In this document: positions 35,394 to 46,368 of the stretch, in pieces
How the letters are laid out: each line of letters opens with the position of its first letter
Numbering within the stretch: position 1 is the first letter of the stretch
DNA from: Tulasnella sp. 424
Lineage: Eukaryota; Basidiomycota; Agaricomycetes; Cantharellales; Tulasnellaceae
Reading direction: 5' to 3'
Assembly (NCBI GenBank): GCA_019633425.1
Contig: WSUB01000001.1
Coordinates: 620,001 to 684,000 of the forward strand
DNA: 64,000 nucleotides
Notes under the pieces: generated by a model
Databases searched by the model: none
Told to the model about the DNA's origin: nothing
What the model saw: only the letters and a program-made list of their open reading frames with translations
Made by a program: the position numbers and the translations under genes

Positions 35394-38300
35394 ATGCCGT
35401 TCGCACCGACCCCGCCTGAGCAACAGCTCGTCACGGCTCTCTTTAACCTAGGAGACCCGCAGAAACTTGGAATAATCAGCGGCGAGAGTGCCGTCAAACT
35501 CCTTAGTGGTGCCAAAGTCTCCCCACAAGTTCTCGGGGAGATATGGGCCATCGCGGACTCGGACAACAACGGATTTCTTACCAAGAAAGGTGCAGCTGTT
35601 CTCATACGACTCCTTGGATGGGCTCAGAAAGGTGAAGCTGTCAGCGAAGATTTGCTGAACAAAGGTTCGTCGTCGACTCTCGTCCAAATTTCAATATCCG
35701 CGGCGTCCTAACGCTGTCTCATCACCGCAGTCGGCCCACTCCCAACAATTGACGGCCTCCCATTACCGAAACCCGCAACGCCCACACCTTCAACGCCTAC
35801 GGCATCCACCACTCGCGTAGTCCCTCCTCTCGCAACCGAAGACCGGAACAAGTTCATTCGGCTCTATCTGGGATGTGGGCCGCAGAATGGAGTTCTGACC
35901 GGTGAGTATTTTCGCTCGGCGAAACCCAACTGTGCCGCTAATTCGGCTCGAAACGCCAGGCGATAAGGCAAAGGAGGTTTTCTTAAAGTCCAACCTCCCG
36001 ATGGAGAAATTGGGCCTGATTTGGTAAACCGAAACTGGTCATCATGTATCTTCGCGGGTCTGACCGGCGTCCTTTAGGAATCTCGCTGATACCCAGAACC
36101 GTGGAGCTCTTGATCAAACGGACTTCATCATTGGAATGTTTTTTATTCAGCTGGCGATGTCCCAGCCAAACTTCGTAATCCCGGCCATCTTACCCCCTGG
36201 ACTGTACGAGCAGGCCAGTGGGGGAAAGTCGCCTCAATCCATCAGAACACATCAAACTGGTAGCTCTTCGACTGGTCCTGGCTCCCCAGTTGCTCGTCAG
36301 TTCACCGGACAGCCCCTTCGGACCCAGTACACCGGCCAGACCTTGACGGCGCAACACACAGGCCAAGGCCTCCATTCCCCTCAGCTCACTGGAGCTTCTT
36401 CGAGGTTATCTATGGCACCGAGCGTGCTGTCAACTGCGCCTACCTCTGTCGCCCCTACCCATGCCGGTGGTGATTGGGACATTACTACCCAAGAAAAGGC
36501 TACGGCAGACTCCTTTTTTGCAACTTTGGATACCCAAAAGCGAGGTTATATTGAAGGCGACGTGGCTGTCTCATTCATGGTAAAGTCTGGTCTTCCCGAA
36601 CCAGTCTTAGCACAGATATGGTAAGTCTTTGCTTTCTGCTTTTTGGGACTGTAATTCACTGTATCCGTGCAGGGACTTGGCAGATTTGCACAAGGATGGT
36701 CGTTTGACTGAAGAAGGCTTCGCCATTGCTCTGCATCTCATTAACGGCAAGCTTACCGGGAAAGAAGTGCCAGAAACTCTGCCTTCCAGTCTTATCCCCC
36801 CTGCAATGCGCACCCAGGCTACGTCCCAGCTCTGTGAGTTCTCGTTAACATTAGGGTCTTCGTGAACTAACGCATATGTTACCAGCTCAAATCCAACAAG
36901 ACCTGTGGCTGCTCGGGGATACTCCTCCACCTTCGGCGTCAGCGCCAGTAACCTTCCCACCGCCACCAGCTGCTCAGCGTGCTGCTTCTCCTCCACATCC
37001 TGTCCTTCGTCGTAAGTCAAACTGGATGATATTTCGTATCCGAATTTAACACAATCTCTTCACAGAGCCAGCTTTCAGCCTTGAAAGGGACTTGTTAGAG
37101 GATGACGAAGAGAGTCCCACAACGCCTGCTGGCCCGGACCACAGTATACAAATTGGAAACGTGCAGAATCAGCTGAACAGCACCAACCGGTCACTTGATA
37201 ACACCAAGACCGAACGACAGAAGACTGAAGCAGATGTTACCAACTCGGCTGCAACTCTGGCTCAGCTAGAAACCCAACTAGCAGCTGCAAAGGCAGCGTA
37301 TGAAACGGAGTCTCGCCTCTTTGGAGACTTGCGGGAGAAGTTGCTCACACAAACCGCATCCATCACCAAGACTCGTCAAGAGCTTATCACCGCGGAAAGC
37401 GATCTTAGTGCCATCCGACAGGAGAAGAACGAGATCCAGGGCAACATGCTGCGCGACAAGGATGAAGTGCTCGACTTACAGCGTAAGATGAAGCAGGTTG
37501 CAGATGAGACGGAAATTATCAAGAAAGAAATCGAGAAAGTCAAGAAGGACGCTCGCCACCAAAAGGGCTTGTTGGCGATTTCAAAGAAGCAATTGGCCAC
37601 AGCGGAAGGCGAGCGAGAGAAGGCTGAGAAGGAGCTTGAAGTCGCCAAGAAGGAGCTGGAGGTCGTCACCAAGGAAGTTGAAGAGGCTTCGAAAGCGGAT
37701 GTGGACATTCTTGCCGTAACCACTGCTCTACCACAGTCACCTCCCCTCGAGGAGAAAGCCCCAACCCTTCCATTGTCCTTCGCAGATGTATTCCCTGATG
37801 CGCAAGCGGAGGCTGTTCCCAGTCCCATGTCAACTCGAAGCACGAATCCTTTCGCCATCATGACTGGTGGAGCACCGACGTCGGGAACTCCATTCTCTCC
37901 CTTCGCAGCCAGCACGGCCCCGGTTCCGCAGAGGCAGGACTCCGTGTCTATCGATGATCCATTCGGGTTCTCGACCGCCTTTGCCGCGGAGCCCGTGGCC
38001 ACTCCCCCTCCAATTGCATCGCAAATCGCATCTCCAGCGCCAGTGGCCTCCCCTCCTCGAATGGCTAGTCCTGTACCCAAGTCGACGAGCAGCCCCGCTC
38101 CGGTTTCCACTCCTACTCCAGCTCCTGCTCTGGCTCCTGCTCCGGCTCCTGCCCCTACAGTCGCAGCCGCATCGATCCCTGCTCCTGATTCGCCTGCGGT
38201 AGCGCCTGTGACATCGACTGCCCCAGTTGGAGCCGACGCCATCTCACTGGACACTCCAACCACTGGTGCAGACGAAGCAGAAGAAGCCCATCGGTTCCCT

Positions 38301-39740
38301 GCACTTGACGAACCTACCAGTCCCGAAGGCGAGCTACCTCCTCTGAAGGAGATTCAGCAACTGGACGACGACGACTCCTCGGACGACGATACCGACAGCG
38401 AGAATTATGCCGAGGCGAAAGCAAACCCCGCTGCGAACGGACAGCCTGCTGTTCAAACAACCCCAAAGCCAACGACGACGGAACCTCAACGTGCATCTTC
38501 TCCGACTCCTCGCGCGGTCTCCCCTGCGCATGAAGCCACTTCGTCTGCTACTACCTCGGCCTTCGACGACGTCTTCGGTACTAGCACTACGCCTTCTCTG
38601 CTCGAAAGGCCCAGTCCAGCTGACTCCCCGACCCCTTCAGGCACAGCCGACGCTGGGCAATTCGCGAACATACCAGCGACGGCCCAGGTTGCGGCACCCG
38701 CTTCTCTTTCGACCATCACTCCAGCGGAGCCTCCAAAAACCGCGACCGTCACCGATTTCGACGAAGCCTTCCGTTCCTTGGCCGCGAAGCCTAATGGGGG
38801 AGCTGCTGCTGCACCTACGAGCTTCAATTTTGACGATGCCTTTGGTGACACTTTCAACTTCGACGACCCATCAATTCCTGCCATTCCAGTCACAACCGTC
38901 CCCGCCAAGACCACTACTACGGCTCCTCCAGGGTTAAGTCTTTTCGACGAAGCATTCAAGCCAGCTGAGCCTTCGACGTCCCAACCGGCTGGAAAGTCAT
39001 CCTTTGATGACGCATTTGGTATCAAGCCCACCTCGGAAGCGCCTGCTGCCGGATCTGGTGCATTCGATAGTGTTTTCGGCATCACGAAGCCCAGCGGTGC
39101 TGAAGCAACTGCTCCAAACGGTGCGCCCTCTGCATCAGCTGCACCCAAGCCTGCGGACCCGCCCACTTCACCCCCTGTGGCTGCCCCGACACCGAAAGCG
39201 CAGGCTCCCGTCTCGCCAGTTCCCTCGAATCAGTCGAGGCCAGGCCGAGCAGCCTCGCCGGCACCTAGTGGGAATGCTCCTTCCTTGTCAGTGAGCTCAC
39301 CAAAGAGGTCTGACAGCCCATCGTTATTCAAGAGGAACGGCCCTAGGAAGAATTCGAATGCGTACGCCCCTCCTCCCGGTGCCCCGCCGTCCTCTGGCCC
39401 TTCCGAGGAACCAGCCCCTGTCAAGCAAAGCAAATTCCACTTCCCCGGCTTCGGACGTTCCAAGACCGTCAAGAAGGAAAAAGAGAAAGAGAAGAGCAAG
39501 GCCGAGAAGAATCCCCCACCTCCACCACCAGCTCGCCATGAGGCAAGCTCGACCATCTCGAGCTATTCTTCTTCTATCCTGAACTCGACGGCTGCACCAG
39601 CCCCTGGAGAGGATGTTGAAGGTGTTCGTGCGATCACGGCGATGGGCTTTAGCAGGGACCAAGCGGTTGTTGCATTGGAGAAGCATTCATATGATGTAAA
39701 CCGAGCCCTGAACGAGCTGCTAGGGGACAGCACAGCTTAA
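35394..39740 (+). CDS. EDE1: EH-domain endocytic scaffold protein (EDE1/EPS15 homologue)
   Basis: ATG 35394 begins the first EH domain (exon 1 ends 35664). A second EH lies at about 35740-36170 and a third at about 36470-36830, each with a DxDxxG/ADxxxxG-type loop and a D/W core such as LAQIW-DLADLHKDGRLTEEGF. A coiled coil of about 150 residues follows (37150-37720), then a long Pro/Ala/Ser-rich region with six FD[DE][AV]F-type motifs (38560-39080), and a C-terminal UBA domain (GVRAITAMGFSRDQAVVALE). The layout is that of Ede1, an early clathrin-coat organiser at the plasma membrane. Exons 1-6 are short and the last exon is 2.7 kb. Confidence 0.93.
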
Positions 39741-40329
39741 ACAGTAGGATGTGGACTGCGATTGGATCTGTGGAATATTTTTTCCTTTTTCTTCATCTCT
39801 CCTGGCGTGCATTTTGTGGCGTGCGCAATACCCTCTCTCGTTTTCCCTTTCTCTCTCCTCCCCGAGGCCCCTTGCGGTGCTTCCACTTCACCGTCGTTTT
39901 CTGGAGTCGGATTTTCTTAGCCTTTCTATGTACACGTGGATGGAATCATAATGACCCTCTTGCTCACTTGCGCGCAGACGCCGCAGAGTCATCGTCGCAT
40001 GCGATGTTGGGCCCTTGCTTGCCTTTTCTTCAAGAGTGCCATGTGTGTGAGAATTCGACCAACAGACGCCGACACTCCCTCAATCCCTGTTCCGGTCCCC
40101 CCAACCTCTCCCGCCCACTACTTAACAGGAGCGACTGCCATCCATCGTCTTCAGACATTGGGCGGTTCTCCTCCAGTTCTTCCGCTACCCCCCGCTTCAG
40201 CTACTCTTCGACTCTTCCCGAACTCACCATCGCCTAGCAACACCCAGCTTCCTCAGCCAGTCAAGCGGTCTCGTCGGCTCTCTGTACCTCACCCTTGCAA
40301 TACAGGCGTACCTTCCCAATTCTTGACCC
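39741..40329. other. Intergenic region between EDE1 and PDE1
   Basis: Pyrimidine-rich stretches on the plus strand are consistent with the EDE1 3' UTR and the PDE1 leader. No coding features beyond overlapping unsupported frames. Confidence 0.5.
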
Positions 40330-41780
40330 ATGCCCGACTTTGTTATGGTTGTAGTTGGCTGTGGAGGTGGCCCGACAGAAGACAACTTATCTGCGTCAGT
40401 GCAAACAAAAACCCCCTGCTCTGGCCACACCTGTCTGACCAAGTTCGTCAATAGCTACCTCATCAAACGCAGCGGAACGAGATGGTCTGAATGCACTCTA
40501 GCCCTAGAAGCCGGTTCGTGTGTTTTCCCGGCAGTCCAATTCGAGATTATTGGTCCTTGGCGCTGACCACAGTTTGCCCGCAAAACCAGGCTCCGGTCTC
40601 GGTGCCCTCACCCGAATAATAGGGGACGACCCACATCTGTTCAACGACGACGACGTCGAGTGTTCAAAGACACTAACCTCCTCTCCAGGTGCTGGACCTA
40701 GCGAGAGGGCGACGGAGCTGTATTCTGGCATTCGGTTAGGCTTCTACCCCTGGTCGCGTGGCGTTTGGTCCCAGGTCTAACTTCTCAGCCTCGTGCAGGT
40801 CGTTCATCATAACACATGGCCATCTTGACCATGCCATGTCCATGGTAATCACCGCTGGGTCACAAGACGGTCCAACCAAGTACATATATGGTCTAGAGCG
40901 CACGATTCAGGTGCTTGAAACACTATTCAATGGGCTCATTTGGCCGAAGCTGGCTGCGCGGATTGGAGAACCAGCACCACCCTTCTTCTACCGCTATCGT
41001 CCGTAAGTGAGCTATCTTTCCAATATGGAAACTCTAGACCTAATTGTTGGATTCTCGTGCAGCGTTGCCCCTTCCGAGAAGTACCTCCAGATAGCGCCAA
41101 GTATTTCCGCTAGGACATTTCCAATCAGCCATGGCTCCAACGACCAAAGCCCCGATGGTACCTACGAGTCATCTGCATGGTTCGTTCGCAACGACCAATC
41201 CTCGCAAGAGTTCCTCTTTTTTGGTGATGTGGAACCAGACAGCATCTCCCTTCTACCACGCACACGCGCTGTCTGGAAACACGCGGCAAGAAGGATACGA
41301 CGAAAACAGCTTCATACAATCTTCCTGGAATGCTCGTGGCGGAACGGTCGAAAGAACAAGGAACTCTACGGCCACCTATCCCCGCCTCATGTACTCGACG
41401 AAATGCGGAACTTGGCCACGGAAGTCGTCCTTGCAACGCGAGAACAGCCCCCACCATCTCGGCTCTCTTTCCTTTGGAATCTTCTAGGATATGGTACCCA
41501 GCGGCCTGAAGTCACTCTTCCCGATCGGGAGCTTAAAGGCGCGCTTGAGGGCGTACGACTTGTCGTGATTCACTGCAAAGCGACGTCGGAAACTTTCCCT
41601 CCTGGAAAGTCTATAGCGGACGTGATTTCAGCCGAGGTTCGAGAACTGGTCAAGGGGGTGGGGTTGGGGCTCGAGGTAGTAGCCGCAAAGCAAGGGATGA
41701 CAATTGGTGAGCTCCGTCCTTTGCGGTCCAATTGCAGGAATGTATCTGAACATGATTCCTCTCCCGTTACAGAAATATAA
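40330..41780 (+). CDS. PDE1: Class II cyclic nucleotide phosphodiesterase (PDE1-like)
   Basis: ATG 40330 starts MPDFVMVVVGCGGGPTEDNLSA, spliced to YLIKRSGTRW and then GSGLGALTRII. The metal-binding motif THGHLDHAMSM (HxHxDH) identifies a metallo-beta-lactamase-fold class II cAMP phosphodiesterase. Later ligand regions are visible as ISHG, FFGDVEPD and FLECSW. The final exon (41063 to TAA-type stop at 41778-41780) includes LYGHLSPPHVLDEM. Introns lie near 40403, 40515, 40737 and 41003. The enzyme lowers cAMP and so restrains PKA signalling. SCH9, at the left end of the window, acts in the parallel nutrient pathway. Confidence 0.9.
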
Positions 41781-42183
41781 CCTCTCCAGCTCGTCGCGGT
41801 CTTGAATTCATTGATGTGGTCTCGCGCATTTTTGTGTTAATGTTGTTATCATTTTCCACTTAAGATCTTTCCCGTCATTTGTAACACTTTTCATGCTGTA
41901 TCCATAGCTTCCCGAAGATGGGAAAACCGCTGTCATGACTGTTTTATTTGAATAGCTTTCCGTGCCATATATATATCCCGAACGTGGGCGTCCTCGCTAT
42001 GCGAGCTTTATGATCAGATATGTGCATTCATCGGTCCAGATATCGCTCGCAGAACAACTGAGCAAACGCGACAAGTAGTGAGTTGGGCTTTTGTCCTCTA
42101 GGTACCCGAGGTCACGTGTACCTGTTGGGGCGATCCTCCGCCCACCAGTTCGACCTTCTCTATCCATCTCCCTCGCCTCCGCA
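41781..42183. other. Intergenic region
   Basis: The 3' flank of PDE1 and the upstream region of RING copy D. AT-rich around 41830-41970, with a short TATATATA run near 41970. No gene seen. Confidence 0.5.
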
Positions 42184-43207
42184 ATGTGGGAATGTACCAT
42201 TTGCTATCTGCCCTTCGAAGAGAGCACTCGTCCAGCTTGCTATCCTTGCGGTAGGCCTCGAAAAGCTGACGCTATCGAGTCTCACTGACTGTTGCCCTGC
42301 CTTCCTATAGGGCACGTATTCTGTCTCAGCTGCATCTCACAGCTTCGAAAGGTCGCTTGTCCTACGTGTAACTGGGTCCCTGTAGTGCCTCAGACAAGCA
42401 ATGGGGCGTGTGTGATCCGACTCTATCCTGAAATCGGCGAGGACGAGACAGCACGCCTCAAGCAAGAAAACAACACGCTTCAAACGGTCAACAAGTCCCT
42501 TGAGATCTCCGTCAAGGATGCCGAAAGGGCTTTAAGAGAAAAGATAAAGGAGTAAGTTCTAAACGATTTCTCCTTTAGAACGGTTGACTTGACACGGACT
42601 CTCGTTGCCATCATTTTGCTCTTGGACAGGTGTGAGGACCTAAAGAACGAGTTAAAGAAGCTGAAGGGCCAGCGGACTCAAACGGTGAGCGGTCTTGTAT
42701 CCTGATCAGGGTTCATACTCAAGAATGACGCGATTGGCGTTTCTTTGTGAATAGCCCCCAACAGGGTACTGCAGGCGGGTCATTGAAGCTTGATGTATTT
42801 TTCCGTTGACCTTTCGGATCCCTCTCCTGTAGAAACTCCTCTTCTCAAAGCAAAGCCCTCCTTGAAGTTATTTATCTAGACGATGATTCCGAGGTCCAAT
42901 CCGTCGACTTCAATAATGTAGTAAGCGGTCTTCCTCGCTAGGTTTAAGAAACGACGAGCACTGATTACTGTACTACAGGAAGGCGGACCCCAGCCCAGTG
43001 AAAGGCGAGATGGAAAGTCAAAAGGTGAGGCGAGAACTATGCTTGGGCGCGCTCGCGATTTTTTGTTCTAACAAGCTTCCTGCTCTGTGTGGCGACAAAT
43101 GGACAACAAAAGAAACTGCTATCGTTATTTCGGACAGCCCCGATAGCTCACCGAGAACCCGCTTGCCGGAGATCGAAGCTTCACAGGCCGAATCACAGGG
43201 AGCTTAG
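42184..43207 (+). CDS. RING/coiled-coil protein, copy D, with two SUMO-interaction-like motifs
   Basis: ATG 42184 begins MWECTICYLPFEES. The first intron (42243 to about 42310) joins CYPC to GHVFCLSCISQLRKVACPTC, a canonical C3HC4 RING at residues ~4-42. A coiled coil follows (LKQENNTLQTVNKSLEI; CEDLKNELKKLKGQ). Small exons then encode SKALLEVIYLDDDSEVQ (about 42855-42920) and KETAIVISDSPDSSPR (from about 43111) before TAG 43205-43207. Both contain a short beta-type hydrophobic core followed by acidic or Ser residues, the pattern of SUMO-interaction motifs. RING plus SIMs suggests a SUMO-targeted ubiquitin ligase, although the order is reversed compared with RNF4/Slx8. About 220 residues in seven exons. 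Confidence 0.72.
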
Positions 43208-43487
43208 GACATCATACGCTGCCTGCTCGCTACGTGTACTGTTACGGGGGAGTTATATATTTGCATGCAGAAGGCATTGTATGTAAAATCGCATCGTGCA
43301 TCAGAGCTTTCTTCGGCCTGTCATGAAGCTCGTGTCACTAGTAAAAATCGGGACCTCGTTCCGGGGCTGAGCGTTCAAACGCGGGTCACGTGCGGCTTCA
43401 ACAGGGTCTTGTTTTTGCAAGTTCGTTTTTCCTTCGCCTTTTTGTTCCTCTCATTCAACCCACCCTCAAACCTGAACACCAGCCTCA

Positions 43488-43495
43488 TATAAATA
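43488..43495 (+). promoter_or_regulatory. TATA box of UBC11
   Basis: TATAAATA lies about 103 bases upstream of the UBC11 start codon, followed by a CA/CT-rich leader up to the ATG. Confidence 0.55.
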
Positions 43496-43597
43496 CGTGT
43501 TGTACACGGCCCACGACTCTAACGAACCACCAAAACTCTACCCTCAACCTCACTACCAACTCTTCCAACTCTTCCCGACTTCGCTTAGCAACTAACC

Positions 43598-44616
43598 ATG
43601 GAACAAATGCCCGCTACTCGCACTCCTTCGTCCCCAGTCAAGGGAAGCTCTGCAGCACCTGCTGCTCCACCTGCAGGAAGCGTTACCAAGAGGTCCGCAT
43701 AAAACGCAGCTATCAGATTTCTGGGTATCTTCGACCTGATGCGACATTTGAATTTAGGCTAAGCAATGAGCTTATGACTTTAATGGTGAGTCGCCACCAT
43801 GATTCTGTGCATAACTTCATGAGTAGCCTGGCTCACTGCATCTCATAGATGTCTTCTCCTCCTGGCATTGTAAGCTGGTCGATTTGCAGCGTGGCTGACA
43901 ACCCGTGAACTGAGTAATATTGGACGTACTCTTGAACAGTCCGCATTCCCTAACTCTGACGACAACATCTTCGTAAGTGTTGCGTCCTACACGTGGCTTC
44001 CGCATCTGTTCTTACCCACTTCTGTCTCTGTAGGAATGGGTTGGCCGAATTGAGGGTTCGGCAGGCACCGTGCGTAGTAGTGCTCGTGTGCCTTGCGGGG
44101 ACGGTGAACTAACCATACGGTGCACTGTGCGCTAATAGGTGTATGAAGGCCTCGCCTTCAAAATTTCAATTTCATTCCCATCCAATTATCCTTACACCGC
44201 GCCAACCATCAAGTTCACCTCCCCGTGCTTCCATCCTAACGTCTCTATGCAAGGCGAAATCTGCCTTGATATTTTGAAGGTATAAGCCGCGATCGCTCGG
44301 CATCTGAGAAGATCCTTACTCACTTCTTTGCCGCCTACAGGAGAAATGGAGCGCTGTGTACTCTGTTCAAACTGTGCTTGTATCTCTGCAAAGTCTCCTC
44401 GGAGGTGAGCAAAGTCCCCTCGAACAACCGTGCCCAATCTAACACCTCTTCATGACAGAACCTAACAACGATTCGCCATTAAACGTCGAAGCCGCAGAGC
44501 TTTGGGATAATCAGCAGAGTGGGTCACACCCGCCACTTTTCTACTTTGGACCTGTCTGATACCTCTCTTCAGTGTTCAAGAGCAGACTCATGCAGCTTTA
44601 CAGGCCAATTCCATGA
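43598..44616 (+). CDS. UBC11: Ubiquitin-conjugating enzyme E2 C (UBC11/UbcH10)
   Basis: ATG 43598 starts a ~30-residue extension ([16 protein letters not shown]) as in UBE2C. Short exons then encode [63 protein letters not shown], and the catalytic region [15 protein letters not shown], with the active-site cysteine in GEICLDIL. It ends with [11 protein letters not shown] and LYRPIP before TGA 44614-44616. UBE2C is the E2 that primes APC/C substrates in mitosis. About eight exons. The upstream neighbour is RING copy D in the same orientation, 390 bases away; the stop faces YIH1. Confidence 0.93.
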
Positions 44617-44810
44617 GGGCCTTCCGACTCGGTCTTTCAATGGCAACACCCGTCCTCAGGGGACGCAACATAAAAAATGCTTGTATCCTGGCTGTATACC
44701 ATTCTATTTACCGACCTGAATCAATATACTGTGATGCGTCGGATCTCGAACGTCTTAAATATTTCCAATGATCCATTATCGTCCGCTCCCGATGAAATGG
44801 CAAGAGGAAG

Positions 44811-46186
44811 TCACTTCCGTTTATTGCCTTTGGGCTTCTTCGCCTGGTCATCCAGGAGCCCCGCAGCCTCGATAGCGTTCCGAGCTGCAGCGTTGATATG
44901 CTTGAACCTGTCGGGACCCAGATGTATCCCTCCGAAATACCGAGTGACAACGACTAGTACGTTGTTCAAACCCTAGACGCACAACGATTTTAGCCCGATT
45001 GCCGAAGTCCCGATGAGCGAGATGTACGCACCAGTATCTGGAGCAAATGCGCTAGGCGACCCCCAGCTGCGCTTTCACCATCGTCGTCGTTGTCCTGATG
45101 GAGGATCCCATTAACTTCGACTCGCCAAGCCCGAATTACGGGGTGAGCAGCCCGAGCGATTTTCCGATCGCTAAGCAAATGTTGGATAATTTGTGCGACC
45201 TAGATGAAGTCATCAGGCCTGTGGCTCCTTGAGACCAATGGTAGGCGGCATGTACCTGGGCTGGGTCTGTGATGATGCATGCACGAGCCACGAAGACGCT
45301 CTTCCGGTCAACGATGGGCTCGCTCTCGAACAGTTGGATCCCTGGCGGCAAGTTGACTTGAGGAGAAGCTGTCTCCGCGAGCTCTATAGACGCTTCTGCG
45401 ACGTGCTCTGCTTCTGGCCTCTGTTTCTGCAAGGCCGCTTCATGTTCTTGTTCATGCTCTATTTGACGGGCTATGCTTGAACTGAGCAGTTCACTATACC
45501 ACTCTCCGAGAGAGCCCTTGACGTGCTCTACTCCATCACTGATACCCCAAGAGATAAGCATCAACTCTTCGCCTTCGAAGCTGCACAGGGGGACCTACAA
45601 GACAGCAACGTCACCAGGATTCCATTCCACTCCTGGATGTGCTATATAAGTTCTCATCACAGCTCCAAATAACGCCGCATCTACCCCAAAGTCTCCGATG
45701 TAACGTGAAAGCAACTGCAGCTGAGGCGGTGAGTTGGCCGGATAAGCTGGCGGGAGCGTCACAAGGAGGCGGATTTGGACACCATCGTGAGGTGAAGTCA
45801 GGCTGCGGCGAAGTGGAGTCAAACCAGGTGCAATTATCAATGGCCGAGGAGACATACGCACAAAAACAACGTAAACGAGCTCACGTCGTTAGGATTTCGA
45901 ATCTAACACGATCTCCTGGAAGCCAGCCCAGAAGTGGATCCTCGACGGAAGGAGACGATGGTCGACTGTCGTCCTGATCCGCGTTGCGCCGGGTGGCCGA
46001 CCAAAGTCGAACAGAGTCCTCTCCGTAGATAGACTGTAAGGCTAGAGTACGATGAGATGGATGGAGTTCCCCACGGAAGAAAAATCGTACCCTCCAGCTC
46101 GGTTGCAACCTCAGCATGGTCCGGATCGACGTCCTGAAGAGCAGCAGTGAAGGCAAACAACTGCTGATCGTATACCCCTGAACTCA
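44811..46186 (-). CDS. YIH1: YIH1/IMPACT homologue, GCN2-pathway regulator
   Basis: ATG 46186 starts an N-terminal RWD domain (alternating helix and strand, with AIYGEDSVRLW and LVTLPPAYPANSPPQLQLLSRY). A linker helix of Glu/Gln/Ala follows, then the ancient IMPACT (UPF0029) domain: SEPIVDRKSVFVARA, RAAHPVIRAWRVE, and FGGIHLGPDRFKHI near the C-terminus, ending KPKGNKRK. The stop is TGA 44811-44813. YIH1 competes for GCN1 and so damps GCN2 activation under amino-acid starvation. Roughly six exons. All key blocks are intact. Confidence 0.92.
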
Positions 46187-46368
46187 TGGCGAAGGACAGG
46201 TGCAAGGAAGGTCGTTTGCTTCAAGATTGACTTTTCTTGAATTGACACACCAGTGGGTGAACCTTGCGAAGGCGAAACAGGAAAACGGAATTACGGAATT
46301 ACGTCCAAACAGACCGACCTCCGATAAATTGGTGGATCTCATTACAATACAGTAACTACACACAATGT

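Noticed and set aside
37376..38263. Minus-strand open frame of 295 codons opposite EDE1
   Set aside because: Gly/Ala/Ser composition mirrors the Pro/Ala codons of EDE1. No start context or homology seen.
38486..39166. Minus-strand open frame of 226 codons opposite EDE1
   Set aside because: Antisense of the low-complexity EDE1 linker.
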